DNA of 64,000 nucleotides from Anaeromyxobacter soli (GCF_022808855.1 NZ_JAKZLF010000020.1:1-64000), one strand, 5' to 3'; positions 23,676 through 33,264 are shown, numbered from the stretch's first letter. Notes: generated from the letters alone by a model not told the origin. Numbers and translations: made by a program.

Positions 23676-25241
23676 TCAGAGGTCCAGCTGGCCGTCGTCC
23701 ACGAGCCGGCAGACCGCCTCGATGTCGCGGTGCAGCTCGCGGTCCTCGTCGAGGCGCGGGACGACGGCCCGGATCCGGCGGTGCGCCTCCGCGACCTTCA
23801 CGGCAGGTCGAAGCGGTGCCCGCAGGTCGATCGCCTGCGCCGCCACGAGCAGCTCGATCGCGAGGCAGGTCCGCACGTTCTCGAGGACCTGCCTCGCCTT
23901 GAGGGCCGCGGTCATCCCCATCGAGACGTGATCCTCGCGTCCCGCCGACGACGGGATCGAGTCCACCGAGGCGGGGTGGCTGAGGACCTTGTTCTCCGAG
24001 ACGAGCGCGGCGCTCGTGACCTGGGCGATCATGAACCCGGAGTTGAGGCCGTGCTGCGGCGCGAGGAAGGGCGGCAGCCCCGAGAGCGAGGGGTTCACGA
24101 GCTGCTCCACGCGCCGCTCGGAGATCGCCGCGAGGTGCGAGGAGGCCACCGCGAGGACGTCGAGCGCGAGCGCGACCGGCTGGCCGTGGAAGTTGCCGCC
24201 CGAGACGATCTCGCCCGTCTCCGGGAACACGAGCGGGTTGTCCGTCGCCGCGTTCACCTCGGCGGCGAGCGTGGCGCGGCAGAAGCCGATCCCGTCGCGC
24301 GCCGCGCCGTGCACCTGCGGCATGCACCGGAGGGAGTAGGGATCCTGCACCTTGTGGCAGCCCGGCCCCTGGTGAGAGGCGTTGAGCTCCGACCCCGCGA
24401 GCAGCTCGCGCAGCCGCGCCGCCGCCGCGATCTGGCCCGGCTGGCCGCGCACCGCCTGGATCTCGGGCGCGAAGGGCCGGTGCGAGCCGAGGAGCCCCTC
24501 GAGCGTCATGGCGCCGGCGAGGTCGGCGAGCGCCGCGAGCCGCTCGGCACGGAGCACCGCGAGCGTCCCCAGGGCCGCCATCGCCTGCGTCCCGTTCACG
24601 AGCGCGAGGCCCTCCTTCGGCTGCAGCACGGCCGGCGCGAGCCCCACCCGGCGCAGCGCCTCGCGCGAGGGCATGCGCTCCATCTTGCTGGGGGACGCAG
24701 CGTCATCGCGCCCCCCAGCAACAAGAGCTTCCCCCTCGCCGATGAGCAGGAGCGCGAGGTGCGCGAGCGGCGCGAGGTCGCCGGACGCGCCCACCGAGCC
24801 GCGCTCCGGCACGACCGGCGCGACGCCGCGGTCGAGGAGCGCGAGGAGCAGGTCGAGCGTCTCCTCGCGGATCCCGGAGACGCCCTTCGCGAGCACGTTC
24901 GCGCGGAGCAGCATGAGGGCCCGCGCCTCGACGAGCGGGAGCGGCGCCCCGACGCCGGCCGCGTGGGAGAGGACGAGGTTGCGCTGGAGCCGCTCGAGGT
25001 CGGCGCGCTCGATGCGCACCTCCGCGAGCGTCCCGAACCCGGTGTTGATGCCGTAGTGCGGCTCGCCGTCCTCGAGCCGCGCCTCGACGAGCGCGCGCGA
25101 GCGCCGGACCCGCTGGCGCGCGTCGGGGGAGAGCTCCGCTCGCGCTCGCCCGAGGGCGACCGCCTGGACCTCCTCCAGCGTGAGGGTGTCGCCGTCGAGG
25201 AGGACGTGCTGGCGTACCCCGCCGTTCGTGCCGTGGCTCAT
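23676..25241 (-). CDS. hutH: Histidine ammonia-lyase with an in-frame palindromic insertion
   Basis: Deaminates histidine to urocanate, first step of the Hut pathway. The MIO cofactor triad Ala152-Ser153-Gly154 lies in [23 protein letters not shown] at 62-70 and [19 protein letters not shown] and [11 protein letters not shown] are all family motifs. Length is 521, against about 505-510 usual. The excess falls at residues about 174-188, where DNA 24685-24721 contains a 10-bp perfect inverted repeat and codons (CTT, GTT, GCT, GAT) rare in the rest of the window. Start ATG at 25241 chosen because MSHG leads directly into the conserved N terminus. TAGGGA lies eight bases upstream. It stands apart from hutU/hutI, about 10 kb away on the same strand. 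Confidence 0.95.
   Translation of the reverse strand: MSHGTNGGVRQHVLLDGDTLTLEEVQAVALGRARAELSPDARQRVRRSRALVEARLEDGEPHYGINTGFGTLAEVRIERADLERLQRNLVLSHAAGVGAPLPLVEARALMLLRANVLAKGVSGIREETLDLLLALLDRGVAPVVPERGSVGASGDLAPLAHLALLLIGEGEALVAGGRDDAASPSKMERMPSREALRRVGLAPAVLQPKEGLALVNGTQAMAALGTLAVLRAERLAALADLAGAMTLEGLLGSHRPFAPEIQAVRGQPGQIAAAARLRELLAGSELNASHQGPGCHKVQDPYSLRCMPQVHGAARDGIGFCRATLAAEVNAATDNPLVFPETGEIVSGGNFHGQPVALALDVLAVASSHLAAISERRVEQLVNPSLSGLPPFLAPQHGLNSGFMIAQVTSAALVSENKVLSHPASVDSIPSSAGREDHVSMGMTAALKARQVLENVRTCLAIELLVAAQAIDLRAPLRPAVKVAEAHRRIRAVVPRLDEDRELHRDIEAVCRLVDDGQLDL
24685..24721. repeat. Palindromic element inside hutH
   Basis: TTGCTGGGGG at 24685-24694 and CCCCCAGCAA at 24712-24721 are exact inverted complements with a 17-base centre. 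The element keeps the hutH frame and lies where aligned family members, from memory, are about 11 residues shorter. Its codons are AT-richer than the host gene. Confidence 0.6.
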
Positions 25242-25249
25242 GGACGGCT

Positions 25250-25255
25250 TCCCTA
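25250..25255 (-). promoter_or_regulatory. -10-like element before hutH
   Basis: TAGGGA on the minus strand, eight bases before the hutH ATG, without Shine-Dalgarno sequence. Weak match to -10 consensus; supported mainly by the same geometry at other genes. Confidence 0.3.
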
Positions 25256-25380
25256 CACGGGCGACGCACGGTTGTCCCGGCGAGGAGCGGCGGACGCCCC
25301 CTGCGTGGCGTCCAGGCGCCCGGGGCAGGGTGGGTGCGCGTGGACCACACATCGGCGCGGCTCTTGCTCGGCCGCGCCAC

Positions 25381-25779
25381 ATGGCCCGCCGGATCGCCCT
25401 GCTCCTCGCCCTCGTCGCCACGCTCGCGGCCGCGCCGGTGCGCGGGATCCTCGAGACCCCCGATGCTCCCGCGCCGTGCGCGCCCTCCGGCCGCGGCCGG
25501 TTCCCGCGGCACTGGGTGGGCTGCGAGACGGACCCCGGCCCGGTTCGGCCGCTCGCCTCCGACGAGCGGCTCGCGCTCGGGCTCCGGGTGGATCCGAACC
25601 GCGCCTCGGCACGCGAGCTCGCCTTCGTCCCGGGCCTGTCCCGGCGCCTCGGCGCCGAGGTGGTCGCCGACCGGGAGCGGAACGGGCCGTTCCCGGACGT
25701 CGAGTCGCTCCTGCGCGTGCGCGGGGTCGGACCGAAGCGGCTCGCCCAGGCGCGCGAGGCGCTCGTCGTGGAGCCGTAG
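25381..25779 (+). CDS. Small exported helix-hairpin-helix (ComEA-like) protein
   Basis: 132 residues. A signal peptide ([22 protein letters not shown]) is followed by a linker with two cysteines (PCAPSG and VGCETDP). A C-terminal helix-hairpin-helix domain starts at [20 protein letters not shown] and contains [20 protein letters not shown]. ComEA-type proteins bind DNA in the periplasm during uptake, but no other competence gene is near, so a DNA role is only an inference from the fold. The frame is open upstream; the start was chosen at the signal peptide. It is followed after 58 bases by the zinc-ribbon protein. Confidence 0.82.
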   Translation: MARRIALLLALVATLAAAPVRGILETPDAPAPCAPSGRGRFPRHWVGCETDPGPVRPLASDERLALGLRVDPNRASARELAFVPGLSRRLGAEVVADRERNGPFPDVESLLRVRGVGPKRLAQAREALVVEP

Positions 25780-25837
25780 CGACCTGCCCGGGAGGTGGAG
25801 TACCCTGTCCCGCGCCGCAGGGACGGGAGGATTCGCT

Positions 25838-26848
25838 TTGGTCATTCGCTGTGAACGCTGCTCGACGCTGTACGAGCTGGACGAGACGCTGCTCGCGCCC
25901 GACGGATCCCAGGTCCAGTGCACCCGCTGCGATCACGTGTTCACGGCGCGGCCTCCCGCGCCGGCCGAGTCCGCCGGGCCACGAGCGCCCTCGAGCAGCC
26001 CCACGTTCACTCCTGCCGAGCTCGAGATCGCCGTCGCGCCCGCCTCGGGCGCCCCGCTCGATCCGCGGACGCCTGACGCCGTCGCCATCGGCGACGTCCC
26101 GCCGACGGCGCCCTCGCCGCGCGCCGACGGCTCCCGGCCTCGCGCGCCCACGCCCGAGCCCCGGTACGTGCGCGCCGGCCCTCCTGCCGTCTACCGGCCC
26201 ACGCCAGGCCCGACCTCCGTCCGCGCTCACCCCGTCCTGCGCCGCGACACGGTCGGCGCCTTCGAGTCGCGGCTCCGCTGGAGCGCGCGGATGCGCTGGC
26301 TCCTGCCCGCGGCGGCGGTCGGCCTCCTCGCGCTCGGCGCCGGCGGCTTCCTCTTCGTCCGCGGCCGCTGGGCCGCCTCCAGCGCGGCGAGCGCGCGCGC
26401 GGAAGGGGCCGCGAACGCCCGGCCTGCGGGCCACGAGGCCGGCGGAGAAGCGCTCTCCGCGCGGCCGCCGGCCCCGCCGCCGCCCACCGCGCCGCCGCCC
26501 GCCGCGTCGCCTGCGGAGCCACCGCCTGGGAACGGCACGCCACCGGCGAGGAAGTCGATTGCCCAGCGACCCCCGATGGCGGCGCCGGCCGGAGCTGCGG
26601 CCGTGGGGGCGAGCGCCGCGCAGGCCCCTGCCGCCCTGGAGGGCGCGACCGCGGCACCCGCGTCCTCCCTGGGAGGCAACGCCTCGACCGCGCGGGGGCT
26701 GGCGCCGAGCGCACTCACGCCCGCGAGCATCCCCGACGTCGCCCCGGCGTCCGGAATGCCCCAGGTCGCGCCCCCCCTAGCGACCGAGGGCTCGCGTCAC
26801 CCCGCGCGCGAGCCAGCCGTGCAGGACGAGCCGATCGGCGGGGGCTAG
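25838..26848 (+). CDS. MJ0042-type zinc-ribbon membrane protein with Pro/Ala-rich regions
   Basis: 336 residues. The N-terminal zinc ribbon [12 protein letters not shown] ... CTRCDHVF (two CxxC pairs in the first 35 residues) is the MJ0042 type common in myxobacterial membrane proteins. A Pro-rich cytoplasmic segment, one membrane helix ([20 protein letters not shown], about residues 150-170) and a Pro/Ala-rich C-terminal tail follow. The start is TTG at 25838, with GGGAGG upstream, because the zinc ribbon begins only four residues after it; no ATG precedes the cysteines. Function unknown; the zinc ribbon may sense or dock in the cytoplasm. Likely co-transcribed with the HhH gene. Confidence 0.78.
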   Translation: MVIRCERCSTLYELDETLLAPDGSQVQCTRCDHVFTARPPAPAESAGPRAPSSSPTFTPAELEIAVAPASGAPLDPRTPDAVAIGDVPPTAPSPRADGSRPRAPTPEPRYVRAGPPAVYRPTPGPTSVRAHPVLRRDTVGAFESRLRWSARMRWLLPAAAVGLLALGAGGFLFVRGRWAASSAASARAEGAANARPAGHEAGGEALSARPPAPPPPTAPPPAASPAEPPPGNGTPPARKSIAQRPPMAAPAGAAAVGASAAQAPAALEGATAAPASSLGGNASTARGLAPSALTPASIPDVAPASGMPQVAPPLATEGSRHPAREPAVQDEPIGGG

Positions 26849-26901
26849 GGCCCCGAGGAGGCCGGCGGGCGTGGCGCGCAGGTTGCTCCAGTCCACGCTC
26901 G

Positions 26902-28110
26902 ATGGCGTCCCTCCTCTGGCTGTGCCTCGGTCTCGTCGCGTTCAGCTATCTCGGCTACTTCCTCGTCCTCCTCGTCTGGGACGGCGTGCGCGATGCGCTG
27001 TCGGCGCTGCGCTTCGTCGCGGGCGGCGAGGACCGGCGCGCGCGGCGCGAGGCCGACGCCTGGCCGCGCGTGTCGATCGTCTTCTCGGCGTTCGACGAGG
27101 AGACGGTCATCCGGCACAAGATCGAGAACTGCCTCGCGCTCGACTACCCGCCGGACCGGCTCGAGATCGTGGTGGGCTGCGACGGCTGCACCGATCGCAC
27201 CGCGGAGATCGCGCGCGCGGCCGGCGGGGACCGCGTGACCGTCCACGAGCTCACGCCGCGCGCCGGCAAGTCCGCCGCGATCTCGAAGCTCGTCCCCGGG
27301 GCGCGAGGCGACCTCGTCGTCCTCACCGACGCGAACGTGATGCTCGAGCCGGGCGCGCTGCGCGCGCTCGTTCGGCGCTTCCGCGATCCCGCCGTGGGGG
27401 CCGTGGTCGGGCGGCTGCGCCTCTACAACCCGACCCGCGCCGAGTTCGAGGAGAGCCTCTACTGGAAGTACGAGACGGTCCTCAAGTACTACGAGGGCAA
27501 GCACGGCGCGGTGCTGGGCGCGAACGGCGGCCTGTACGCGATCCGCCGCATCCTGTTCAGCCCCATCCGCCCCGACACGATCGTCGAGGACTTCGTCATC
27601 CCGGTGCGCATCGCGGTGCGCGGGTGGAAGGTGCCCTACGAGCCCGACGCCGTCGCGCACGAGGAGACGACCGAGGACGCCGGGCGCGAGTTCGTGCGGC
27701 GGGCTCGCATCGGCGCGGGGGACTGGCAGGCCCTCGCGCGCGTGCCGGACCTGCTCGACCCGCGCACCGGGTTCCTGTTCTTCTCGTTCGTGTCCCACAA
27801 GCTCCTGCGCTGGACGACCCCGTTCCTCCTCGCGCTGGCCCTCGTGCTGAGCGTGCCGCTCGCCGCGCAGCCCGGCGCCTGGCTGTATCGCGCCCTGCTC
27901 CTCGGCCAGCTCCTCTTCTACGGGCTCGCGCTCGCGGGCCCGCGCGTGGCGGCGGGGAGGCTCGGGCGCGTGGCGTCGCTCGCGCACTACTTCGTCACGA
28001 TGAACGCGGCGCTCGCGGTCGGGCTCTGGCGCTTCGTGCGCGGCACGCAGCGCGCCACGTGGGAGCGCACCGAGCGGGTGGCGCCGCCGCCCGGGGTGCG
28101 CGCCGCCTGA
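26902..28110 (+). CDS. Family 2 membrane glycosyltransferase
   Basis: 402 residues. One N-terminal membrane helix (LWLCLGLVAFSYLGYFLVLL) is followed by a GT-A domain: VSIVFSAFDEETVI, VVGCDGCTD, the metal-binding LTDANVM, GANGGLYAIRR, VEDFVIPVRI and a QxxRW-like RRARIGAGDWQ. Three C-terminal membrane helices start near residue 300 (WTTPFLLALALVLSVPLAA). The layout matches processive or polyprenyl-linked beta-glycosyltransferases of the inner membrane. Donor and acceptor are unknown, and no other polysaccharide gene is adjacent. It lies 53 bases after the zinc-ribbon gene on the same strand. Confidence 0.9.
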   Translation: MASLLWLCLGLVAFSYLGYFLVLLVWDGVRDALSALRFVAGGEDRRARREADAWPRVSIVFSAFDEETVIRHKIENCLALDYPPDRLEIVVGCDGCTDRTAEIARAAGGDRVTVHELTPRAGKSAAISKLVPGARGDLVVLTDANVMLEPGALRALVRRFRDPAVGAVVGRLRLYNPTRAEFEESLYWKYETVLKYYEGKHGAVLGANGGLYAIRRILFSPIRPDTIVEDFVIPVRIAVRGWKVPYEPDAVAHEETTEDAGREFVRRARIGAGDWQALARVPDLLDPRTGFLFFSFVSHKLLRWTTPFLLALALVLSVPLAAQPGAWLYRALLLGQLLFYGLALAGPRVAAGRLGRVASLAHYFVTMNAALAVGLWRFVRGTQRATWERTERVAPPPGVRAA

Positions 28111-28150
28111 GCGACGCTCTTCGGTTCGCGCCGGCTGCCGACCTTGTTCG

Positions 28151-28179
28151 TTGCCCGATCGAGATCGATCGCTTAGAGA
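28151..28179 (+). promoter_or_regulatory. Promoter of the amidohydrolase gene, leaderless type
   Basis: TTGCCC at 28151-28156, a 17-base spacer and TAGAGA at 28174-28179, ending nine bases before the ATG at 28189. No Shine-Dalgarno sequence fits in that space. Confidence 0.5.
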
Positions 28180-28188
28180 GCCGGGGGC

Positions 28189-29787
28189 ATGGCCTCCGCC
28201 CCCGAGCTCCTCGTCATCGGCCTCCTCCACACCCTGGATCCGGCCCGCCCCGTGGCGCAGGCCGCGCTCGTGCGCGACGGGCGCTTCGCCTGCGTCGGCA
28301 CGGTGGAGGCCTGCGCGGCCCGCGCCGCTCCGGGCGCACGGCGGATCGAGGTCGGGAGCGCGGTGCCGGGGCTCGTGGACGCGCACGGGCACGTGATGGG
28401 GCTCGGCCGCGCCGAGCTCGAGGTGAGCTGCACCGGCCTCCCGACCGAGGACGCGTGCGTCGCCCGCACGGCGGAGCGGGCGCGCGCGCTGCCGGAGGGG
28501 AGCTGGATCCGCGGCCGGGGGTGGGACCAGAACCGCTGGCCGGGGCAGGCGTTCCCGACCGAGGCGCGGCTCTCGCGCGCCGTGCCGGACCACCCGGTCT
28601 TCCTCGTCCGCGTCGACGGCCACGCCGGCTGGGCGAACGCGGCCGCGCTCGCCGCCGCCGGGATCGGGCCGGACACGCAGGACCCGCCGGGAGGGAAGCT
28701 CGTCCGCGACGCGCGCGGCCGCCCCACGGGCGTCCTCGTGGACGCCGCGATGGACCTCGTGCTGAAGCGGATCCCCGCGCCGTCGCCCGCCGAGATCGAG
28801 GAGGCGCTCCGGCGCGGGATGGACGCGCTCGTCCGGCTCGGCATCACCGCCGCGCACGACGCGGGCGTGACGCCCGAGGTGCTCGACGTCTATCGCCGCC
28901 TCGCGGCCGAGGATCGGCTCCCGCTCCGCGTCTACGCGATGATCGAGGGAGAGGGGACCCCGGCGGACCTCACCGCCCGGATGGCGCGCTGGAAGGCGTC
29001 GCCGGAGGTGGGGCGGCTCACGGTGCGCGCGGTGAAGATCTACGCGGACGGCGCGCTCGGCAGCCGGGGGGCGGCGCTGCACGAGGACTACTCGGACGAT
29101 CCCGGCAACCGCGGGCTGTTCCTCACGGCTCCCGACCTCCTGCGCGAGAAGGTCCGCGCGGTCGTCCAGGCCGGCTTCCAGCCCGCCATCCACGCCATCG
29201 GCGACCGCGGCATCGCCGAGACGATCTCGGCCATCGAGGGCGCGGGCGAGCGCGGCGCGGTGCGCGCGCTTCGGCCCCGGATCGAGCACCTCCAGATCGT
29301 CCGGCTCGCCGACCTCCCGCGGCTCGCGGCGGCCGGCGTCGTCGCCTCGATGCAGCCCTCTCACGCCACGAGCGACGCGCCCTGGGTCCCGGCCCGGCTC
29401 GGCGCCGGCAGCGCGCGGCTCGCTGGCGCCTACGCCTGGCGCTCCGTGCTGCGCGCCGGCGTGCCGCTCGCGTTCGGCTCGGACTTCCCCATCGAGAGCC
29501 CCGACGTGCGGCCCGGCCTCGCCGCGGCCGAGACGCGCCTCGCCTCGGGCGCGGCCGCGCCCTTCCTGCCGGAGGAGCGGCTCCGGCGCGAGGAGGCGCT
29601 GCGGGCGTTCACCGCGGGCGCGGCGTACGCGGCGTTCGCGGAGGGGCGCCGGGGGATGATCCGCGAGGGCTACGACGCGGATCTCACCGCGTTCGCGGGC
29701 GACGTGCTCGCCGTGCCGGCGAGCGCGCTGCCCGCGCTCCCGGTGACGCACACGATGGTCGGGGGCCGGATCGCGTTCGAGCGATGA
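28189..29787 (+). CDS. YtcJ-like metal-dependent amidohydrolase (amidohydrolase family 3)
   Basis: 532 residues, cytoplasmic. An N-terminal beta domain is followed by the metal motif VDAHGHVMGLG at about residues 63-73. Further motifs of the YtcJ/AepA-like subfamily are RGRGWDQNRWPG, AVKIYADGALGSRGAAL, AIHAIGDRGIAET, RIEHLQI and GSDFPIESPDVRPG. Such enzymes hydrolyse amides or formamides, but the substrate here cannot be deduced. ATG at 28189 with a leaderless-type promoter immediately upstream; single gene, convergent with the NlpC-like lipoprotein gene. Confidence 0.88.
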   Translation: MASAPELLVIGLLHTLDPARPVAQAALVRDGRFACVGTVEACAARAAPGARRIEVGSAVPGLVDAHGHVMGLGRAELEVSCTGLPTEDACVARTAERARALPEGSWIRGRGWDQNRWPGQAFPTEARLSRAVPDHPVFLVRVDGHAGWANAAALAAAGIGPDTQDPPGGKLVRDARGRPTGVLVDAAMDLVLKRIPAPSPAEIEEALRRGMDALVRLGITAAHDAGVTPEVLDVYRRLAAEDRLPLRVYAMIEGEGTPADLTARMARWKASPEVGRLTVRAVKIYADGALGSRGAALHEDYSDDPGNRGLFLTAPDLLREKVRAVVQAGFQPAIHAIGDRGIAETISAIEGAGERGAVRALRPRIEHLQIVRLADLPRLAAAGVVASMQPSHATSDAPWVPARLGAGSARLAGAYAWRSVLRAGVPLAFGSDFPIESPDVRPGLAAAETRLASGAAAPFLPEERLRREEALRAFTAGAAYAAFAEGRRGMIREGYDADLTAFAGDVLAVPASALPALPVTHTMVGGRIAFER

Positions 29788-29833
29788 GGGTCGGGCTCGT
29801 GCTTCGCTCCCGGCGAGCGAGGCGCGCGGGCGC

Positions 29834-30484
29834 TCACCGGGGCGTCGCGTAGCCCACGAGCAGCCGTCCGGTGGTGACGCGCCCGGCACCGACGATGAGC
29901 ACGTCGTTCAGCGCCTTGCCGGCCTCGGTGCGCGCCTTCCACGGGCTCGACGCGTTGAGGTGCAGCCGCGCGACGCCGCGCGCCGTCCGGTGCAGGAAGA
30001 CGACCGTGCCGTCGGCGCCCGCGCGCTCGACGAGGCCGACGTGCTCGACCGGACCGCCGGGGCGATCGGAGAGGAACACGAGATCGCCCGGCAGGGCCTT
30101 GCCGCGCCGGACCCCGGCCCCGGCCCTGGCCGCAGCGTGGAGGGCGCTCGCGTCGCCCTCGGCGACGGCGATGCCGCCCTCGGCCAGGGCGGCCCGGACG
30201 AGCGCGTCGCAGCCGTCGCCGTGGTCGGCGCCGCCGAGCACGATGGCGCTCGCGCCGAGGAGGCTCGCGGCCGACTCGAGCGCGCGCGGGACGGACACCT
30301 GGGAGGCGACCCGGGGGGTCCGCACGCGGGGGAGTCCGGTCTCCGGACCGGCTCCCGTGAGGGAGCCGGCCCGGATTCCGGGGGCGGGCGGGGGCAGGGG
30401 TTCGCGCCTCGCCGCGAGCTTCCCCCCGGCGCAGCCCGTCGCGAGGAGGGCCAGCGCGAGGAGACGTCCGCAGCTCGGCGACAT
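29834..30484 (-). CDS. NlpC/P60- or CHAP-like lipoprotein (putative peptidoglycan amidase)
   Basis: 216 residues. Signal peptide with lipobox LATGC, Cys18 as likely lipid anchor. After a Pro-rich linker a papain-like fold is suggested by GDGCDALVRAAL (nucleophile Cys), PGDLVFLSDRPGGPVEHVGLVE (catalytic His) and a following FLHRTARGVARLHLN strand. This order (Cys near a helix start, then GDLVFF-like and HVGIY-like motifs) is that of NlpC/P60 proteins, which cut peptide bonds in the cell wall. TACCAT lies eight bases before the ATG with TTGGAC 17 bases further up, so a leaderless start is likely. Confidence 0.72.
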   Translation of the reverse strand: MSPSCGRLLALALLATGCAGGKLAARREPLPPPAPGIRAGSLTGAGPETGLPRVRTPRVASQVSVPRALESAASLLGASAIVLGGADHGDGCDALVRAALAEGGIAVAEGDASALHAAARAGAGVRRGKALPGDLVFLSDRPGGPVEHVGLVERAGADGTVVFLHRTARGVARLHLNASSPWKARTEAGKALNDVLIVGAGRVTTGRLLVGYATPR

Positions 30485-30492
30485 CGACGCCG

Positions 30493-30521
30493 ATGGTACG
30501 CACGCGACGTCGCACGTCCAA
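30493..30521 (-). promoter_or_regulatory. Promoter of the NlpC-like lipoprotein gene, leaderless type
   Basis: On the minus strand TTGGAC (30516-30521), 17-base spacer, TACCAT (30493-30498), then eight bases to the ATG at 30484. Confidence 0.45.
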
Positions 30522-30588
30522 TTTTCTCCTCCCGTCGCGACCGCGCGCGAGCAGGATCGCGCGAGGACGCCGTCCCCCCGGAGGCCGC

Positions 30589-31017
30589 ATGACCCGCGCC
30601 GTCGCGCTGCTCGTCTCGCTCCTGCTCGCCGCGTGCGCCACCGCGCCGCGCTCGGAGGCGCGCCGCTGCGAGGGCGCCGCCGATCGCGTGAGCGCGCTCC
30701 TGCGCGCCGGGCTCGAGACCTACGTGGACGGCATGCGCCGCTTCGCGGCTGCGCGCGATCCGGAGCTCTCGACCGCGGAGGCCGAGGAGCGCGCCAAGGC
30801 GAGCTCCGATGCGTGGGCGGGTGCGCACCGCGAGGGGCTCGCCCGCGCCTGCCGCGAGTGGCCCGAGGAGCGGTACCGCTGCGTGATGTCCGCCGCGGAC
30901 GCCGCGGCGCTGAACGGCTGCGGGCTCGAGGAGGTCGTGCGCGGGTACACCGACGAGGTCGTCTCGGACTTCGCGACGCGGCCGTTCGACCGGTCCGGCG
31001 CGGGTCGCTCCCGCTAA
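30589..31017 (+). CDS. Small lipoprotein of unknown function
   Basis: 142 residues. Signal peptide MTRAVALLVSLLLAAC with lipobox LAAC, lipid anchor Cys16. The mature part is helical and charged, with four cysteines (ARRCEGA, ARACREW, YRCVMSA, NGCGLEE) that could form two disulfides in the periplasm. Known small myxobacterial lipoproteins of this kind have no assigned function. CCGGAGGCCGC precedes the ATG. The last four bases overlap the end of the convergent membrane-protein gene. Confidence 0.75.
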   Translation: MTRAVALLVSLLLAACATAPRSEARRCEGAADRVSALLRAGLETYVDGMRRFAAARDPELSTAEAEERAKASSDAWAGAHREGLARACREWPEERYRCVMSAADAAALNGCGLEEVVRGYTDEVVSDFATRPFDRSGAGRSR

Positions 31018-31535
31018 CTGCGGGTCGAGCTCCGCGCCCGCTTCATCGCGCGCAGCCCGACGACGAAGACGAGGAAGCCCATCGCCAGGAAGAGCAGCAT
31101 CCGCCCGAGCGCGGCCTTCAGGTAGCCGGGCGAGAGCGCCTCGGTGAAGATGCGGACCTCGCCCTCGCCGGGGAGGCTCACGCCGAAGCGCTTCTGCAGG
31201 AAGTCGCGCGTGTAGGTGCCGGGGGCGAAGCCGCCCTCCAGGGGCCCGGCCTGGCACGGGACGTCGCCCACGCGCTGCACGACGAACTGCGCGCCGCCGC
31301 CCTTCGGCGCGGCGAGGAAGAACGTGTAGCTCCTGCTCGTCGTGCGCGTGTCGCAGCGCGGCTCGACGTCCTCGAGCCGCACCCAGCGCTCACCCGGCGC
31401 GTCGGCCGCCTTCGCCGCGAGCGGCGCGTCCGCGGTGCGCGACAGCGCGATCCCGATGTTCGCCGCGAACCAGGCGGTGCCGAGGGTCCAGACCGCGCCG
31501 GCGGCGACGAGGAGCGTGCTCGCGAGCTTTCCCAT
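31014..31535 (-). CDS. Two-helix membrane protein of unknown function
   Basis: 173 residues. N-terminal membrane helix (STLLVAAGAVWTLGTAWFAAN), a roughly 100-residue extracytoplasmic domain with two cysteines (EPRCDTRT, DVPCQAGP), and a C-terminal helix (LLFLAMGFLVFVVGLRAMKR) ending in a basic tail. The layout resembles DUF3592-type proteins but I could not confirm it. The frame is open upstream to 31697; the start at 31535 was chosen because it begins the first helix and has TATGGA eight bases upstream. Confidence 0.72.
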   Translation of the reverse strand: MGKLASTLLVAAGAVWTLGTAWFAANIGIALSRTADAPLAAKAADAPGERWVRLEDVEPRCDTRTTSRSYTFFLAAPKGGGAQFVVQRVGDVPCQAGPLEGGFAPGTYTRDFLQKRFGVSLPGEGEVRIFTEALSPGYLKAALGRMLLFLAMGFLVFVVGLRAMKRARSSTRS

Positions 31536-31617
31536 GGGTGCGATCCATACCATCGGCGAGCGGTCGTCAGATCCTTTTCCCGGCGCGCGCGTTACGACCC
31601 GCAGGAGGTCCCACCCC

Positions 31618-33264
31618 ATGCGCACCCTCGCGCTCGTCGCGCTCGCCGTCCCCGCCCTCGCCGCCGCCGCGCCCTCGCTCTCGCCTGCGTCCCGCATCGA
31701 CGCGGTGACCGTCTACCGTCAGTCCGCCCGTGTCACCCGGGTCGCCCGCGTGGAGCTGCCAGCCGGCGCGAGCCGCGTCGTGCTGGAGGGGCTCCCGGAC
31801 GAGCTCGACGACGACTCGATCCGCGTGGAAGGGAAGGGCGCCGCCCGCGCACGCGTGTTCGGCGTGAGCGTCGAGCGGGTGACCGCGCAGGCGGCGGTGA
31901 CGGCGGAGGCGCGCGCGGTGGAGGAGCGGATCGAGCGGCTCCAGGACGACGACCGCGCGCTCGAGGACGCGAGTCGCGCCGCCCAGGCGCGCGCGAAGTT
32001 CGTCGAGTCGCTCCGCTCGACCTACTCCGAGGAGCGCGCCAAGAACCTCGCGGTCCGCGGCGTCTCGGTGCGCGAGTGGGCGGAGCTCGCCGGCCACGTC
32101 GAGCGCGAGCTCGCGGACGCCGCCGCGCGGGTGCGCAAGGCGGAGGCCGGGCGGCGCGAGCTCGCCCGGAAGCTCGCGCAGGCGCGCGCGGAGCTCGAGA
32201 AGGTGCAGTCGAAGCGCGCCCGGACCACGAAGGCGGTCGGCGTCGAGCTGGAGGCGGAGCGGGACGGCGCGCTGGAGCTCGCGGTCTCGTACGCGGTCGG
32301 CTCCGCGGGCTGGGCGCCGATCTGGGACGCCCGGCTCGACCCGGAGCGGGCGACGATGGAGCTCACCTTCCTCGGCTCGGTGTGGCAGCGCACCGGGGAG
32401 GACTGGTCCGAGGTGAAGCTCGCCGTCTCCACGGCGGAGCCCGCGCGCGGCGTGTACGTCCCCGAGCTCGAGCCCGTCTACCTGACGGAGCGCCGGGACG
32501 TGCACACCCTCGGCGTGGCGCGGCGCGCGCCCGCGGGCGCCCCGGCCCCCCCGCAGGGCGCGCTCGCGCCGGCGCCCGCGCCGGGTGGCGCCGAGGTCGA
32601 GCAGGACGTGGAGCTCGCGGCCGCGTCGGTCGAGCAGGGGCTCCTCTCCGCCGCCTTCACGGCGCCGCGGCGCGAGTCGGTGGACGGGGCGGGGCAGGCC
32701 CGCAAGATCGCCCTGCAGCGCTTCCCGCTGCGCGCGGAGCTCGTCCGCATCGCCGCGCCGCGCCGCGAGGCCGCGACGTTCCTCACCGCCAAGGCGGTGA
32801 ACGAGACGGGCTTCCCGCTCCTCCCCGGCCTCGCCGGGATCTACGTGGGGGACGAGTTCGTCGGCCGGGCGCCCATCGCCCTCACCCCGCCCGGCGGCGA
32901 GCTCGAGCTCGCCTTCGGCGTGGACGATCGGATCGAGGTCGAGCGCAAGGTGCTCGAGCGGAAGCGGCTCACGGCGGGGCTCCTCTCGAAGGACGACGTG
33001 CAGCGCTACCGCGTCCGCATCGAGGTGAAGAACCGCTACGCGACCCCGGTCGCGGTGAGGCTCCTCGACCTCGTCCCGGTGAGCCGCGACGAGCGGATCA
33101 AGGTGGCGATCCTCGACGGCAGCACCGCGCCGGCGCGGGAGGATCCCGAGCGCCCCGGCGTGCGGATCCACGAGCTCGCCCTCGGGGCCCGCGAGTCGAA
33201 GGTGGTGGAGCTCCGCTACGAGGTCCGCACGCCGCGTGGGCTCGCGATCGCGGGGCTGGACTGA
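31618..33264 (+). CDS. MuiA-like DUF4140/DUF4139 domain protein
   Basis: 548 residues. A signal peptide (MRTLALVALAVPALAAAA) is followed by a DUF4140 N-terminal domain with ASRIDAVTVYRQSARVTR and VVLEGLPDELDDDSIRVEG. A long charged coiled coil covers residues about 95-210. The C-terminal DUF4139 domain includes SYAVGSAGWAPIWDARLD, LGSVWQRTGEDWSEVKLAVS and, at the end, the region beginning KNRYATPVAVRLLD. MuiA was named as a mucoidy inhibitor in Klebsiella; the molecular role is unknown. A variable Ala/Pro insert lies at about 305-330. GCAGGAGG precedes the ATG. Envelope location is inferred from the signal peptide. Confidence 0.87.
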   Translation: MRTLALVALAVPALAAAAPSLSPASRIDAVTVYRQSARVTRVARVELPAGASRVVLEGLPDELDDDSIRVEGKGAARARVFGVSVERVTAQAAVTAEARAVEERIERLQDDDRALEDASRAAQARAKFVESLRSTYSEERAKNLAVRGVSVREWAELAGHVERELADAAARVRKAEAGRRELARKLAQARAELEKVQSKRARTTKAVGVELEAERDGALELAVSYAVGSAGWAPIWDARLDPERATMELTFLGSVWQRTGEDWSEVKLAVSTAEPARGVYVPELEPVYLTERRDVHTLGVARRAPAGAPAPPQGALAPAPAPGGAEVEQDVELAAASVEQGLLSAAFTAPRRESVDGAGQARKIALQRFPLRAELVRIAAPRREAATFLTAKAVNETGFPLLPGLAGIYVGDEFVGRAPIALTPPGGELELAFGVDDRIEVERKVLERKRLTAGLLSKDDVQRYRVRIEVKNRYATPVAVRLLDLVPVSRDERIKVAILDGSTAPAREDPERPGVRIHELALGARESKVVELRYEVRTPRGLAIAGLD

